Shown piece by piece: positions 17,098 to 25,453 of a DNA stretch of 40,987 nt. Position 1 is the first letter of the stretch; every line of letters begins with the position of its first letter. Made by a program: the position numbers and the translations under genes. The DNA comes from Bog-756 sp035531955. GTDB taxonomy: Bacteria; Actinomycetota; Acidimicrobiia; Acidimicrobiales; RAAP-2. The stretch lies in the NCBI GenBank assembly GCA_035531955.1, contig DATKRZ010000046.1:1-40987 (forward strand). The letters are read 5' to 3'. The notes beneath the pieces were generated by a model. It had not been told where the DNA came from. It made no database searches and saw only the letters and a program-made list of their open reading frames with translations.

Positions 17098-18776
17098 TCG
17101 ATGGAGAAGAGGTAGGGATAGAGGGGCTGTCCGCCGTGGTGCACCTCCGTTTCGACATCGGGCCGGTGGTCCCGGAGCCACTCGGTGATCCGACGGGTGT
17201 CGGCCGCGCCCGTGCCCTCGCCCTCGATGATGGTCACCAGGTCGTGGCCGTCGGCCACCAGCACGTCGAGCAACTTGCAGGCGGCCCCGGTCAGTGAATC
17301 GCTCACGACTTCGATCCCCCGGCGCGACAGGCCCAACCAGTCGCCGGCAGCGATGGGCCCCGCCCGACTGTCGGCGTCGCGCACGGCTCGGGTGATCTCC
17401 CCGGCCACCACCCTCCGGGCCGACTCCTCCATGGTGCGGGCATTGACGTCCCCGTGTGCCCCGGGGTCGTAGGCCAGCAACGCGGCGAAGCCCTCGGCGA
17501 TGGTGGCGGTGGGGACCACCCAGACCCGCTTGGTGGTGAGGTCGTTGACCTGGGTGGCCACCGGCCGGATGTTGCCGTTGTTGGGGAGGATGACCACCTC
17601 GTCGGAGCGGAGGGCGTCCACCACCTCGACCAGCTCGGCGGTGGACGGGTTCATGGTCTGGCCCCCGGCGATCAGCCCTTGGACGCCGAGCGAGCGGAAG
17701 ATCCTGGCGATGCCCTCCCCGCTGGCCACCGCCACCACCCCGGTGGTCGGAGCAGGGCCGGGCGGGGTGTCCGACGGCCCGCTGCCCACGGTGCCCGCCG
17801 CCTCGCGCACCCACCGCTCCTCTTCGACCTCCTCGAGCAGGTCGGTGACCCGGATGGTCCGTGGCCGGCCGGCGTCGAGCGACGCCTCGATGGCGGCACC
17901 GATGTCGTCGGTGTGGATGTGGCAATTCCAGATCCCGTCCCCGCCGACGACGACGATGGAGTCCCCGATGCCGGCCCACACCTCCTTGAAGGACGGAATG
18001 GTGTCGTCGGGCGCCTCGAGGAGGTACATGACCTCGTAGCGGAGGCCGGCGAGGGCGGCGTCGCCGTCCGGCAGCGTGGAGAAGGCGCCGGTGGCCTGCA
18101 CGTCGAGGGGGCTGACGACCGATTCCGGCGGGTCAGGTGGGGTCGGCATCGGACGCCCGTCCAGCACGGCGAGCAGGGCGTCGAACAACAGGAGATAGCC
18201 GGTCCCGCCGGCGTCGACCACGCCGGCCTGCTCCAACACGGGCAGGAGCGACGGAGTGCGGGCGAGGGCGTCCGCGGCCCCGACTCTGGACGCCTCTGCC
18301 ACGTCGACCAGCGATTTGCCCGCCTCTGCCGCCAGCCGGGCCTCGGCGGCGGCGGCGCGGGCCACGGTGAGGATCGTCCCCTCGACCGGGCGCATCACCG
18401 CCTCGCGGGCGAGCCGGTCGGCGACGGTCAGTGCCTCCGACAGCTCACGGGGACCCGGCCGCCCGGAGGGGCAGTCGAGGCCCTCGGTGATGCCCCTGAG
18501 GAGCTGGGACAAGATGACGCCGGAGTTGCCACGCGCCCCCATCAGCGAGCCATGGGCGATGGCCCTACAGGTGGCGGCGAAGTCGGGCGTGTCGAGACCG
18601 GAGATCTCTTCGACCACCGACTCGAGGGTCAGGGCCATGTTGGTCCCCGTGTCGCCGTCGGGCACCGGATAGACGTTGAGCCGGTTGATCAGCTCCTGGT
18701 GGGTTCGGAGCCCATCGCGGAAGGTGGTCACGACCTGGAGCAGGTCCGCAGCTCCGAGGGCGTCGAGGACCACCAT
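17094..18776 (-). CDS. fakA: FakA-like DAK-domain kinase (DhaL + DegV-like)
   Basis: Homologue of the kinase subunit of fatty acid kinase, which with a FakB fatty-acid-binding partner makes acyl-phosphate. The 560 residues contain the DhaL nucleotide-binding motif VYPVPDGDTGTNMALT with metal-binding D40 and D42 (about 35-50), GSLMGARGNSGVILSQ, EAGVVDAGGTGYLL, the middle domain with WNCHIHTDD, and the C-terminal VILPNNGNI. The ATG at 18776 lies 7 nt after a TAGCAT box and has no ribosome-binding site, so a leaderless mRNA is likely; the eight extra codons upstream would lie in the promoter. It heads the fakA-recG-rsmD-coaD operon. Acyl-phosphate is also the PlsX product, so the two genes are functionally close. 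No fakB is in the window. Confidence 0.9.
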   Translation of the reverse strand: MVVLDALGAADLLQVVTTFRDGLRTHQELINRLNVYPVPDGDTGTNMALTLESVVEEISGLDTPDFAATCRAIAHGSLMGARGNSGVILSQLLRGITEGLDCPSGRPGPRELSEALTVADRLAREAVMRPVEGTILTVARAAAAEARLAAEAGKSLVDVAEASRVGAADALARTPSLLPVLEQAGVVDAGGTGYLLLFDALLAVLDGRPMPTPPDPPESVVSPLDVQATGAFSTLPDGDAALAGLRYEVMYLLEAPDDTIPSFKEVWAGIGDSIVVVGGDGIWNCHIHTDDIGAAIEASLDAGRPRTIRVTDLLEEVEEERWVREAAGTVGSGPSDTPPGPAPTTGVVAVASGEGIARIFRSLGVQGLIAGGQTMNPSTAELVEVVDALRSDEVVILPNNGNIRPVATQVNDLTTKRVWVVPTATIAEGFAALLAYDPGAHGDVNARTMEESARRVVAGEITRAVRDADSRAGPIAAGDWLGLSRRGIEVVSDSLTGAACKLLDVLVADGHDLVTIIEGEGTGAADTRRITEWLRDHRPDVETEVHHGGQPLYPYLFSIE

Positions 18777-18783
18777 GGCCAGG

Positions 18784-18793
18784 ATGCTAACCT
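18784..18793. promoter_or_regulatory. Overlapping bidirectional -10 boxes for fakA and rpmB
   Basis: Minus strand TAGCAT at 18784-18789 lies 7 nt from the fakA ATG. Plus strand TAACCT at 18788-18793 would give an rpmB start near 18800 and a leader of about 36 nt. The two boxes share the TA at 18788-18789, so only one polymerase could melt the site at a time. Confidence 0.5.
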
Positions 18794-18835
18794 TTGCGCC
18801 CAACCCAGAGGATCCTACGAGGGAGTCGGAGCGTC

Positions 18836-19045
18836 ATGGCAGCGGTGTGCGAGGTCTGCGGCAAGAAGCCGTCGTTCGGGATGAGCGTCAGCCACTCCCA
18901 CCGACGGACCAAGCGGCGCTGGGATCCGAACATCCAGCGGGTACGGGCACTCGTGGACGGGTCCCCCAGGCGCCTCAACGCCTGCACGTCCTGCATCCGC
19001 TCCGGCAAGGTCGTCAAGCGACCGGTGCGGAACATCCCCGCCTGA
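18836..19045 (+). CDS. rpmB: 50S ribosomal protein bL28
   Basis: A 69-residue ribosomal protein starting MAAVCEVCGKKPSFG, with SHSHRRTKRRWDPNIQRVR in the middle and CTSCIRSGKVVKRP near the end. The two CxxC pairs form the zinc-binding version of L28. The ATG at 18836 has GGAG 5 nt upstream and gives the conserved N-terminus. It is monocistronic and divergent from fakA; thiL converges on it 71 bp later. Confidence 0.97.
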   Translation: MAAVCEVCGKKPSFGMSVSHSHRRTKRRWDPNIQRVRALVDGSPRRLNACTSCIRSGKVVKRPVRNIPA

Positions 19046-19062
19046 AGTCGCACCTGCCGGCG

Positions 19063-19090
19063 GCACGTCGGTGGTGGCACGTCGGTGGTG
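19063..19090. repeat. 14-bp tandem duplication after rpmB
   Basis: Two identical copies of GCACGTCGGTGGTG stand between the convergent ends of rpmB and thiL. No stem with a U tract is visible. Confidence 0.85.
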
Positions 19091-19116
19091 GCCTGCCAGG
19101 GAACGCCGGGTAGCGC

Positions 19117-20187
19117 TCAGAAGCGGTGGTGCCAGCCGCCCGCCGGCAGCGGCTCGCCGTCGAGCGTGGCCTGTCCGGCCAGGTCGGTGCAGATCCCGAT
19201 GGGAAGGGGTGGGCGCAGGTCCGCCGCCCCGAAGTTCCTGACCAGTCGGTCGGGGTCGCCGGTGGCGATCAGCAGCTCATACTCCTCGCCTCCGTGGAGG
19301 GCCTCCTCCCGGGTGCCCCCGTCGACCACCGGAAGCGTGTCGAGGGCGATGCCCACCCCGGACGCCCGGGCCAGATGCCGGCTGTCGGCGACCAGGCCGT
19401 CGGAGATGTCGATCGCGGCCCCAGCCCCCGAGTGGCGTGCGGTCTCCCCCTCGACGAGCCGGGCCGCCGGCCGCCGGTAGGCACGCAGGAGGCCGGACCT
19501 GCTTTCGCCGGTCGCGCCTCCCCCACTCCCGGTCGCGCCTCCCCCGCTCCGCAGTAGGCGGAGGCCGGCCGCGGACCCACCGAGGGGACCGGTCACGAAG
19601 AGCAGGTCTCCGGCGCGTGCCCCGGCCCGGAGTAGTGGGCCGTCGCCGGAACCGCCGCGGAGCAGGCCCAACACCGCGGTGGAGACCACCAGGGCCGGTG
19701 ATTGCGAGAGATCCCCGCCGACCACCACGCACCCGGTCTCGGCTGCCGCCGCGGCCAGGCCGGCCCCCAGCCGGTCGAAGTCGGTCCCGGGCGGGCCGGC
19801 CACCGAGACCAGGGCGTATTCGGGCCAGGCCCCCATGGCGGCCAGGTCGGACACGGTGACCGTCAACGCCTTGTAGCCCACGTCGTCGAGACTGCAGAAC
19901 CCGAGATCGAAGTGGACACCTTCGACCACCAGGTCGGTGGCCAGCACCGCCTGGCCGGACGGCACCGCCTGGCCGGACGGCACCGCTTGGCCCGCCGAGC
20001 CGGCATCGATGCTCACGACGGCCGCGTCGTCTCCGATCCAGGTGTCCCCGGGGGGCGGGAGGGGCCCATCGGGGTGGCGGACCCGGGCGGCAGCCTCGAA
20101 TCGGGCGCGGAGGAGCCCGATGGCGGCGAACTCGTCGACGCCGCCAGCCCGATCGCCGGGCGGACCCCCGAAATTGGGACGCTCCAC
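19117..20187 (-). CDS. thiL: Thiamine-monophosphate kinase ThiL
   Basis: Phosphorylates thiamine monophosphate to the diphosphate cofactor, which the ThDP enzyme Kgd in this window needs. The 356 residues contain WIGDDAAVV, TDLVVEGVHFDLGF, VGYKALTVTVSDLAAMGA, VVVGGDLSQSPALVVS, IDISDGLVADSRHLA and HGGEEYELL, all ThiL motifs. Two low-complexity expansions interrupt it: three AVPSGQ-like units after DDAAVVSIDAG, and a GSGGGAT repeat before the helical region. The GTG start at 20187 lies 6 nt after TAGGCA, an imperfect -10 box, possibly leaderless; AGGGA may instead be a weak ribosome-binding site. It is divergent from pckG. Confidence 0.95.
   Translation of the reverse strand: MERPNFGGPPGDRAGGVDEFAAIGLLRARFEAAARVRHPDGPLPPPGDTWIGDDAAVVSIDAGSAGQAVPSGQAVPSGQAVLATDLVVEGVHFDLGFCSLDDVGYKALTVTVSDLAAMGAWPEYALVSVAGPPGTDFDRLGAGLAAAAAETGCVVVGGDLSQSPALVVSTAVLGLLRGGSGDGPLLRAGARAGDLLFVTGPLGGSAAGLRLLRSGGGATGSGGGATGESRSGLLRAYRRPAARLVEGETARHSGAGAAIDISDGLVADSRHLARASGVGIALDTLPVVDGGTREEALHGGEEYELLIATGDPDRLVRNFGAADLRPPLPIGICTDLAGQATLDGEPLPAGGWHHRF
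19509..19550 (-). repeat. 21-bp tandem duplication in thiL
   Basis: Two 21-bp units differing by one base encode the repeated GSGGGAT segment of ThiL. The length is a multiple of three, so the frame is kept. Confidence 0.8.
19945..19997 (-). repeat. 18-bp tandem repeat in thiL
   Basis: Two perfect 18-bp copies and a partly changed third encode the repeated SGQAVP segment near the ThiL N-terminus, between metal-binding motifs. The perfect copies suggest recent slippage. Confidence 0.85.
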
Positions 20188-20222
20188 GTCCCTTGCCTAG
20201 CATTGTGCCGGATCGTCCCAAC

Positions 20223-20228
20223 TAGAAT
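20223..20228 (+). promoter_or_regulatory. pckG -10 box (TAGAAT)
   Basis: TAGAAT, the best consensus -10 match I found, would start transcription near 20235 and give a pckG leader of about 90 nt. No good -35 box is seen at 17 bp. Within the leader an ATG at 20241 opens a different frame that runs into pckG. Confidence 0.45.
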
Positions 20229-20325
20229 CGGTACGCAGCCATGGACCTCCGTCGCGGACCGCCCGTGCCGGTGGTTCCGGCCCGCTGCACCGCCGAGCCG
20301 GACTCCGAGGAGGAAAACGCAGCCC

Positions 20326-22116
20326 ATGCCCCCCACCGACAACAAGAAGCTGATCGCCTGGGTGGACAAGATCGCGGCGCTGACCGAGCCCGACGCCGTC
20401 GAGTGGTGCGACGGGTCGGCGGCGGAGTACGACCGCCTGTGCCAGCTGCTGGTGACCAACGGGACCTTCACCAAGCTCTCCGATGCCAAGCGGCCCAACA
20501 GCTACTGGGCCCACTCCGACCCGGGCGACGTCGCCCGCGTGGAGGACCGGACCTTCATCTGCTCGACCCTCGAGTCCGACGCCGGGCCGACCAACAACTG
20601 GCGGGAGCCCTCGGAGATGCGGGACGTCCTCACCGATCTGTTCAAGGGGTCGATGCGGGGACGGACCATGTACGTCGTGCCATTCTCCATGGGCCCGCTC
20701 GGTTCATCGATCGCCCACATCGGCGTGGAGATCACCGACTCGGCCTATGTGGCGGTGTCCATGCGGATCATGACCCGCATGGGGCGGGGCGCCCTCGAGG
20801 TGCTCGGAGCCGACGGAGAGTTCGTACCGTGCCTCCATTCAGTGGGCGCGCCGCTCGCCGAGGGCGAGGCCGACTCGCCGTGGCCGTGCGACGCCGAGAA
20901 CAAGTACATCGTGCACTTCCCCGAGACCCGGGAGATCTGGTCCTACGGCTCGGGATACGGCGGCAACGCGCTGCTCGGCAAGAAGTGCTTCGCCCTGCGG
21001 ATCGCCTCGGTCATGGCCCGCGACGCCAACTGGCTGGCCGAGCACATGCTCATCTTGAAGCTGACCTCGCCGGCCGGTGAGACAAGGTACGTGACCGGGG
21101 CCTTTCCGTCGGCCTGCGGCAAGACCAACCTGGCCATGCTCATCCCCACCCTGCCCGACTGGAAGGTCGAGACGGTGGGCGACGACATCTGTTGGATGAA
21201 GTTCGGCGCCGACGGCCGGCTCTACGCCATCAATCCCGAAGCCGGCTTCTTCGGCGTGGCGCCCGGGACCAACGTCCACACCAACCCCAACGCCATGCTC
21301 ACCCTCGACGGCAACGCCATCTTCACCAACACGGCACTGACCGATGACGGCGACGTGTGGTGGGAGGGCATGAGCGACGAGGTACCCGCCCATCTCACCT
21401 CCTGGAAGGGCGAGGACTGGATCCCGGGATCGGGTGCGCCGGCAGCCCATCCCAATGCCCGGTTCACCGTCCCCGCCGCCCAGGACCCGGCCATCGCCTC
21501 GGAGTGGGAGGACCCGGCCGGCGTCCCGATCGACGCCATCCTGTTCGGCGGACGCCGGGCTTCGGTGATCCCACTGGTGTTCCAGTCGAGGGACTGGGAG
21601 CACGGCGTGTTCCTCGGTTCGATCATGGCCTCCGAGACCACCGCGGCGGCCACGGGTGCGGTCGGGAACCTCCGCCGCGACCCGTTCGCCATGCTTCCGT
21701 TCTGCGGGTACAACATGGCCGACTACTTCGCCCACTGGCTGAGCGTGGGCGCCGGTGCCGATCGCGACAAGCTGCCCAAGATCTTCTACGTCAACTGGTT
21801 CCGCAAGGATGAGGACGGCCGGTGGCTGTGGCCCGGGTACGGGGAGAACTCCCGGGTGCTCGAGTGGGTCTTCGAGCGTGTGAACGGCACCGGTGGGGCC
21901 ACCGACACGCCCATCGGGCTCATCCCTTCCCCCGGCGCCATCGACACCGAGGGGCTCGACGTGTCCGCCGAGGACATGGAGAAGCTGCTCACCGTGGACG
22001 CCGACGAGTGGCGGGCCGAGCTGCCGGGCATCCGTCAGCACTTCGCCACGTTCGGCGACAAGCTTCCGGCCCGACTGCGCGCCGAGGTGGACGAGCTCGA
22101 GCGACAGCTCGGCTGA
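20326..22116 (+). CDS. pckG: Phosphoenolpyruvate carboxykinase (GTP)
   Basis: Interconverts oxaloacetate and PEP with GTP/GDP, the entry to gluconeogenesis. The 596 residues match the GTP-dependent family. Seen are GSSIAHIGVEITDSAYV, the kinase-1a P-loop FPSACGKTNLAM with the reactive Cys264, the metal-binding GDDICWMKFG, INPEAGFFGVAPGT, and FYVNWFRKDEDGRWLWPGYG. The ATG at 20326 begins MPPTDNKKLIAWV; GGAGG lies 12 nt upstream, slightly far but the only candidate. The frame stays open to the left, antisense to thiL. With kgd it makes the central-carbon part of the window. Confidence 0.97.
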   Translation: MPPTDNKKLIAWVDKIAALTEPDAVEWCDGSAAEYDRLCQLLVTNGTFTKLSDAKRPNSYWAHSDPGDVARVEDRTFICSTLESDAGPTNNWREPSEMRDVLTDLFKGSMRGRTMYVVPFSMGPLGSSIAHIGVEITDSAYVAVSMRIMTRMGRGALEVLGADGEFVPCLHSVGAPLAEGEADSPWPCDAENKYIVHFPETREIWSYGSGYGGNALLGKKCFALRIASVMARDANWLAEHMLILKLTSPAGETRYVTGAFPSACGKTNLAMLIPTLPDWKVETVGDDICWMKFGADGRLYAINPEAGFFGVAPGTNVHTNPNAMLTLDGNAIFTNTALTDDGDVWWEGMSDEVPAHLTSWKGEDWIPGSGAPAAHPNARFTVPAAQDPAIASEWEDPAGVPIDAILFGGRRASVIPLVFQSRDWEHGVFLGSIMASETTAAATGAVGNLRRDPFAMLPFCGYNMADYFAHWLSVGAGADRDKLPKIFYVNWFRKDEDGRWLWPGYGENSRVLEWVFERVNGTGGATDTPIGLIPSPGAIDTEGLDVSAEDMEKLLTVDADEWRAELPGIRQHFATFGDKLPARLRAEVDELERQLG

Positions 22117-22164
22117 GCCGGTCAGCCGGTCAGCCGGTCAGCCGGTCAGCCGGTCAGCCGGTCA
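22117..22164. repeat. 8-bp x 6 tandem array between pckG and transporter gene
   Basis: Six perfect copies of GCCGGTCA start right after the pckG stop codon. On the minus strand each unit reads TGACCGGC. The period is not a multiple of three, so TGA appears in each minus-strand frame within 24 bp. The transporter stop codon is the TGA of unit five (22154-22156). Confidence 0.95.
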
Positions 22165-23734
22165 GCCTCTGGCCGGTTGACGCCTGCAGTCGGACGGCCC
22201 GGCGCGAGCTCATGTAGGAGACGGCGCCGACGGCGGCCACCACCGCCATGATCAGGTCGCCGCCCCCGATGGGCAGGGCCAGCACCACCGGGACGAACGA
22301 GCCCACCACCCACATCAGCTGGAACCGGGTCTCGAACCGGGCGAACGCCCGGCCCTGGTTGGACTCCCGCACGTGACGCTGGACCAGCGCGTCGAACGAG
22401 GGCTTGGCCACCGCACTCGCCGCGCCCACCGCCATGGCCACCACCGCCTGGAGCCAGCGGACGGGAAAGAAGGCCCCGAGCGTGGCAAAGGCCGCCACCA
22501 GCAGCAGGGACCCGCTGAGCATCTGCTGCTCGGTGAGCACCCGGCGGATGGCGGACACCGACAGCACTCCGATGAGGGCGCCGGCGGTGAGCCCTCCGAG
22601 GACCAGGCCGAACCACCAGGTGGGCGCGGACTCCCGCCGGAGGGCGAAGGCGAAGAGGAAGGTGAGGAAGCCCATCAACGCCTTCAGCACCGACATGGGC
22701 ATCAGCGCCAGGACGACCTCGGTGCCGGCGATCGGCCGGAAGGCCGCCAGGTCCTCCTCGTCCCCGGCCCAGGTGGGATCGGTGTCGGGGGCGTGCAGGA
22801 CCTCCGACATCGCGGAGACGACCGATGTCGGGCGCCGAGCGACGGCGGCCTGCCGGCTCCTCCGGCGTCCCGCCCGTCCGCCTCCCGGCCGACCGGCCAC
22901 GGGCAACCGGGTCCCGGCCACCACCGCGGCGGCGAAGACCCCGACCGCCACCCACAGCACGCTCGGCGCACCCCCCAGCTTGAGGACGGCCACCGCCGGG
23001 AGGGCGAAGACCAGGCCGGACAGTGAGGCCAGGAGCCCGAGGCGGGCGTTGAGGGTGGCCAGATCGGGCTCGATCCCGTCGGACCCGCTCCCCGGGTCCT
23101 CCACGTGGATCACCGGCGTGCCGTACGGGGGAGTCCGCTCCGCCCGGCGCCCGGCGCCGGCGGCCGGGGGATGGGCTGCTCCCGGCGGGGATGCCGGGTC
23201 CCACCCGGGCCCGTCCGGTCCCGGACCGGGGTCGGTTCCCTGCGGGTCCCGGCCTCCGTTCCGGCCGGCTTCGTCCAGCATGCCGAGGGCGGCCATCTCC
23301 GGGACGAGGGCCCCTTTGGTGACCAGGTACACCTTGGACAGCACCAGCATGGCGAAGGCCTCGGGAAACAGGAGGAGGGAGTGGATGTCCCGGGCCAGGA
23401 AGGGACACAGCGCGGCCCGGCCCAGGGCCGAGGCCACCACCATCCCCCGGCGTGCCCCCCGGCTGCGGTCGATCACCGGTCCGAGGGCCGGCGCCACCAC
23501 GGCGAACGGGCCCATGGTCAAGAGCAGGTACAACAGCACCTTGTCCTTCGCCGCGGTCGGGGAGATCGAGAAGAACAGCGAGCCGGCCAGGGAGACGGCG
23601 AACAGGGTGTCCCCCGCGGTCATCAGCACATGGGTCAGTGCCAACCGCCCGAACGGCCGGCGCTGGTCGAACAGATCGGCGATCGCCGACCGGGCCAGGC
23701 GCCGGAACCGGTCACTGCGCTCCCGAACACCCAC
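22154..23734 (-). CDS. MFS-like membrane transporter
   Basis: A 526-residue polytopic protein resembling the major facilitator superfamily. Hydrophobic segments include ALTHVLMTAGDTLFAVSLAG, VLLYLLLTMGPFAVVAPALG, LLASLSGLVFALPAVAVL, VLWVAVGVFAAAVVAGT, ALMGFLTFLFAFAL, FGLVLGGLTAGALIGVLSV, a LLLVAAFATLGAFF region and VVGSFVPVVLALPIGGGDL. A Gly/Pro-rich loop (about 160-225) and an Arg-rich loop split the halves. PVIDRSRGARRGMVV resembles the MFS loop 2-3 signature. Substrate unknown. The GTG start lies 6 nt after TACCAT, a leaderless pattern. The end lies inside the 8-bp repeat array, so the last residues (RLTG) are repeat-encoded. Confidence 0.8.
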   Translation of the reverse strand: MGVRERSDRFRRLARSAIADLFDQRRPFGRLALTHVLMTAGDTLFAVSLAGSLFFSISPTAAKDKVLLYLLLTMGPFAVVAPALGPVIDRSRGARRGMVVASALGRAALCPFLARDIHSLLLFPEAFAMLVLSKVYLVTKGALVPEMAALGMLDEAGRNGGRDPQGTDPGPGPDGPGWDPASPPGAAHPPAAGAGRRAERTPPYGTPVIHVEDPGSGSDGIEPDLATLNARLGLLASLSGLVFALPAVAVLKLGGAPSVLWVAVGVFAAAVVAGTRLPVAGRPGGGRAGRRRSRQAAVARRPTSVVSAMSEVLHAPDTDPTWAGDEEDLAAFRPIAGTEVVLALMPMSVLKALMGFLTFLFAFALRRESAPTWWFGLVLGGLTAGALIGVLSVSAIRRVLTEQQMLSGSLLLVAAFATLGAFFPVRWLQAVVAMAVGAASAVAKPSFDALVQRHVRESNQGRAFARFETRFQLMWVVGSFVPVVLALPIGGGDLIMAVVAAVGAVSYMSSRRAVRLQASTGQRLTG

Positions 23735-23740
23735 AACGGC

Positions 23741-23772
23741 ATGGTAAGCGCCGGCGGCGGCGGCAGTAGCAT
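23741..23772. promoter_or_regulatory. Divergent -10 boxes for transporter and Lrp-like gene
   Basis: Minus strand TACCAT at 23741-23746 is 6 nt from the transporter GTG. Plus strand TAGCAT at 23767-23772 would start an mRNA near 23779, leading to GGGAGA at 23801 and the ATG at 23812. Confidence 0.45.
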
Positions 23773-23811
23773 GCGCCGGTCCGCCCTGTTCCGCCGTTCC
23801 GGGAGAAGCGA

Positions 23812-24048
23812 ATGCCGGTGAACGCCTACGTGCTCATCCAGACCGAGGTCGGGAAGGCCGCCACCGTGGCCAGGACGGTGGCGGCCTTGGAGGGCGTGCT
23901 GGCCGCCGAGGGGGTCACCGGGCCCTACGACGTGATCGTGCGCACCGAGGCCGGCACCGTGGACGAGCTCGGCCGCATGGTGGTGGGACGGATCCAGCTG
24001 ATCGACGGGATCACCCGGACGGTGACCTGCCCGGTGGTCCACCTCTGA
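23812..24048 (+). CDS. Stand-alone Lrp/AsnC ligand-binding (RAM) domain protein
   Basis: A 78-residue protein consisting only of the alpha/beta ligand-binding domain of Lrp/AsnC regulators, with no helix-turn-helix. It begins MPVNAYVLIQTEVGKAATVA and continues GPYDVIVRTEAGTVDEL, GRIQLIDGITRTVTCPV, as in actinobacterial stand-alone RAM proteins that oligomerise and bind amino acids or modulate other proteins. The ATG has GGGAGA 5 nt upstream. It is divergent from the transporter gene and converges on the racemase gene 27 bp later. Confidence 0.85.
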   Translation: MPVNAYVLIQTEVGKAATVARTVAALEGVLAAEGVTGPYDVIVRTEAGTVDELGRMVVGRIQLIDGITRTVTCPVVHL

Positions 24049-24075
24049 GCGAGTCCCGAGGAGGCCGGCGGGACC

Positions 24076-25221
<1,146 letters not shown>

Positions 25222-25390
25222 CGGGCAACCGCCGGATCATCGGAGCAGAAGGCGCCGACCGGGGACGCCGGGGGACTGCCCACCGGGGTCGGGGCGCTGT
25301 TCGGGGAGGTGGTCATGGCGCTGACGGAGAAGGTCATGGGCGGATCGTGGCCCGCCCGCCGGCCGGGGGTCAAATGCGACCGTCCCGCGT

Positions 25391-25396
25391 TAGCCT
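25391..25396 (+). promoter_or_regulatory. Candidate -10 box of the galactokinase-like gene
   Basis: TTAGCCT followed by CGG, identical to the box before the acyl-CoA dehydrogenase. The mRNA would start near 25403 and carry AAGGAG before the GTG at 25454. An in-frame ATG at 25415 is an alternative start. Confidence 0.4.
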
Positions 25397-25453
25397 CGGT
25401 CGGAAGCGCGTTCGATGGGGCCCCGGGCGGGGAGCTCCGGCAAGGAGTTCCCT

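Noticed and set aside
14779..17979. 1066-residue version of RecG
   Set aside because: The extra N-terminal part is fakA read in another frame; the GTG at 17097 overlaps the fakA stop and starts a normal-length RecG.
20241..21080. ATG in the pckG leader opening a 279-codon frame
   Set aside because: Beyond the first 30 codons it is out of frame with pckG and has Arg-rich shadow composition; at most a short upstream reading frame.
22117..22164. Possible CRISPR-like array
   Set aside because: Units of 8 bp are directly adjacent with no spacers and no cas genes nearby.
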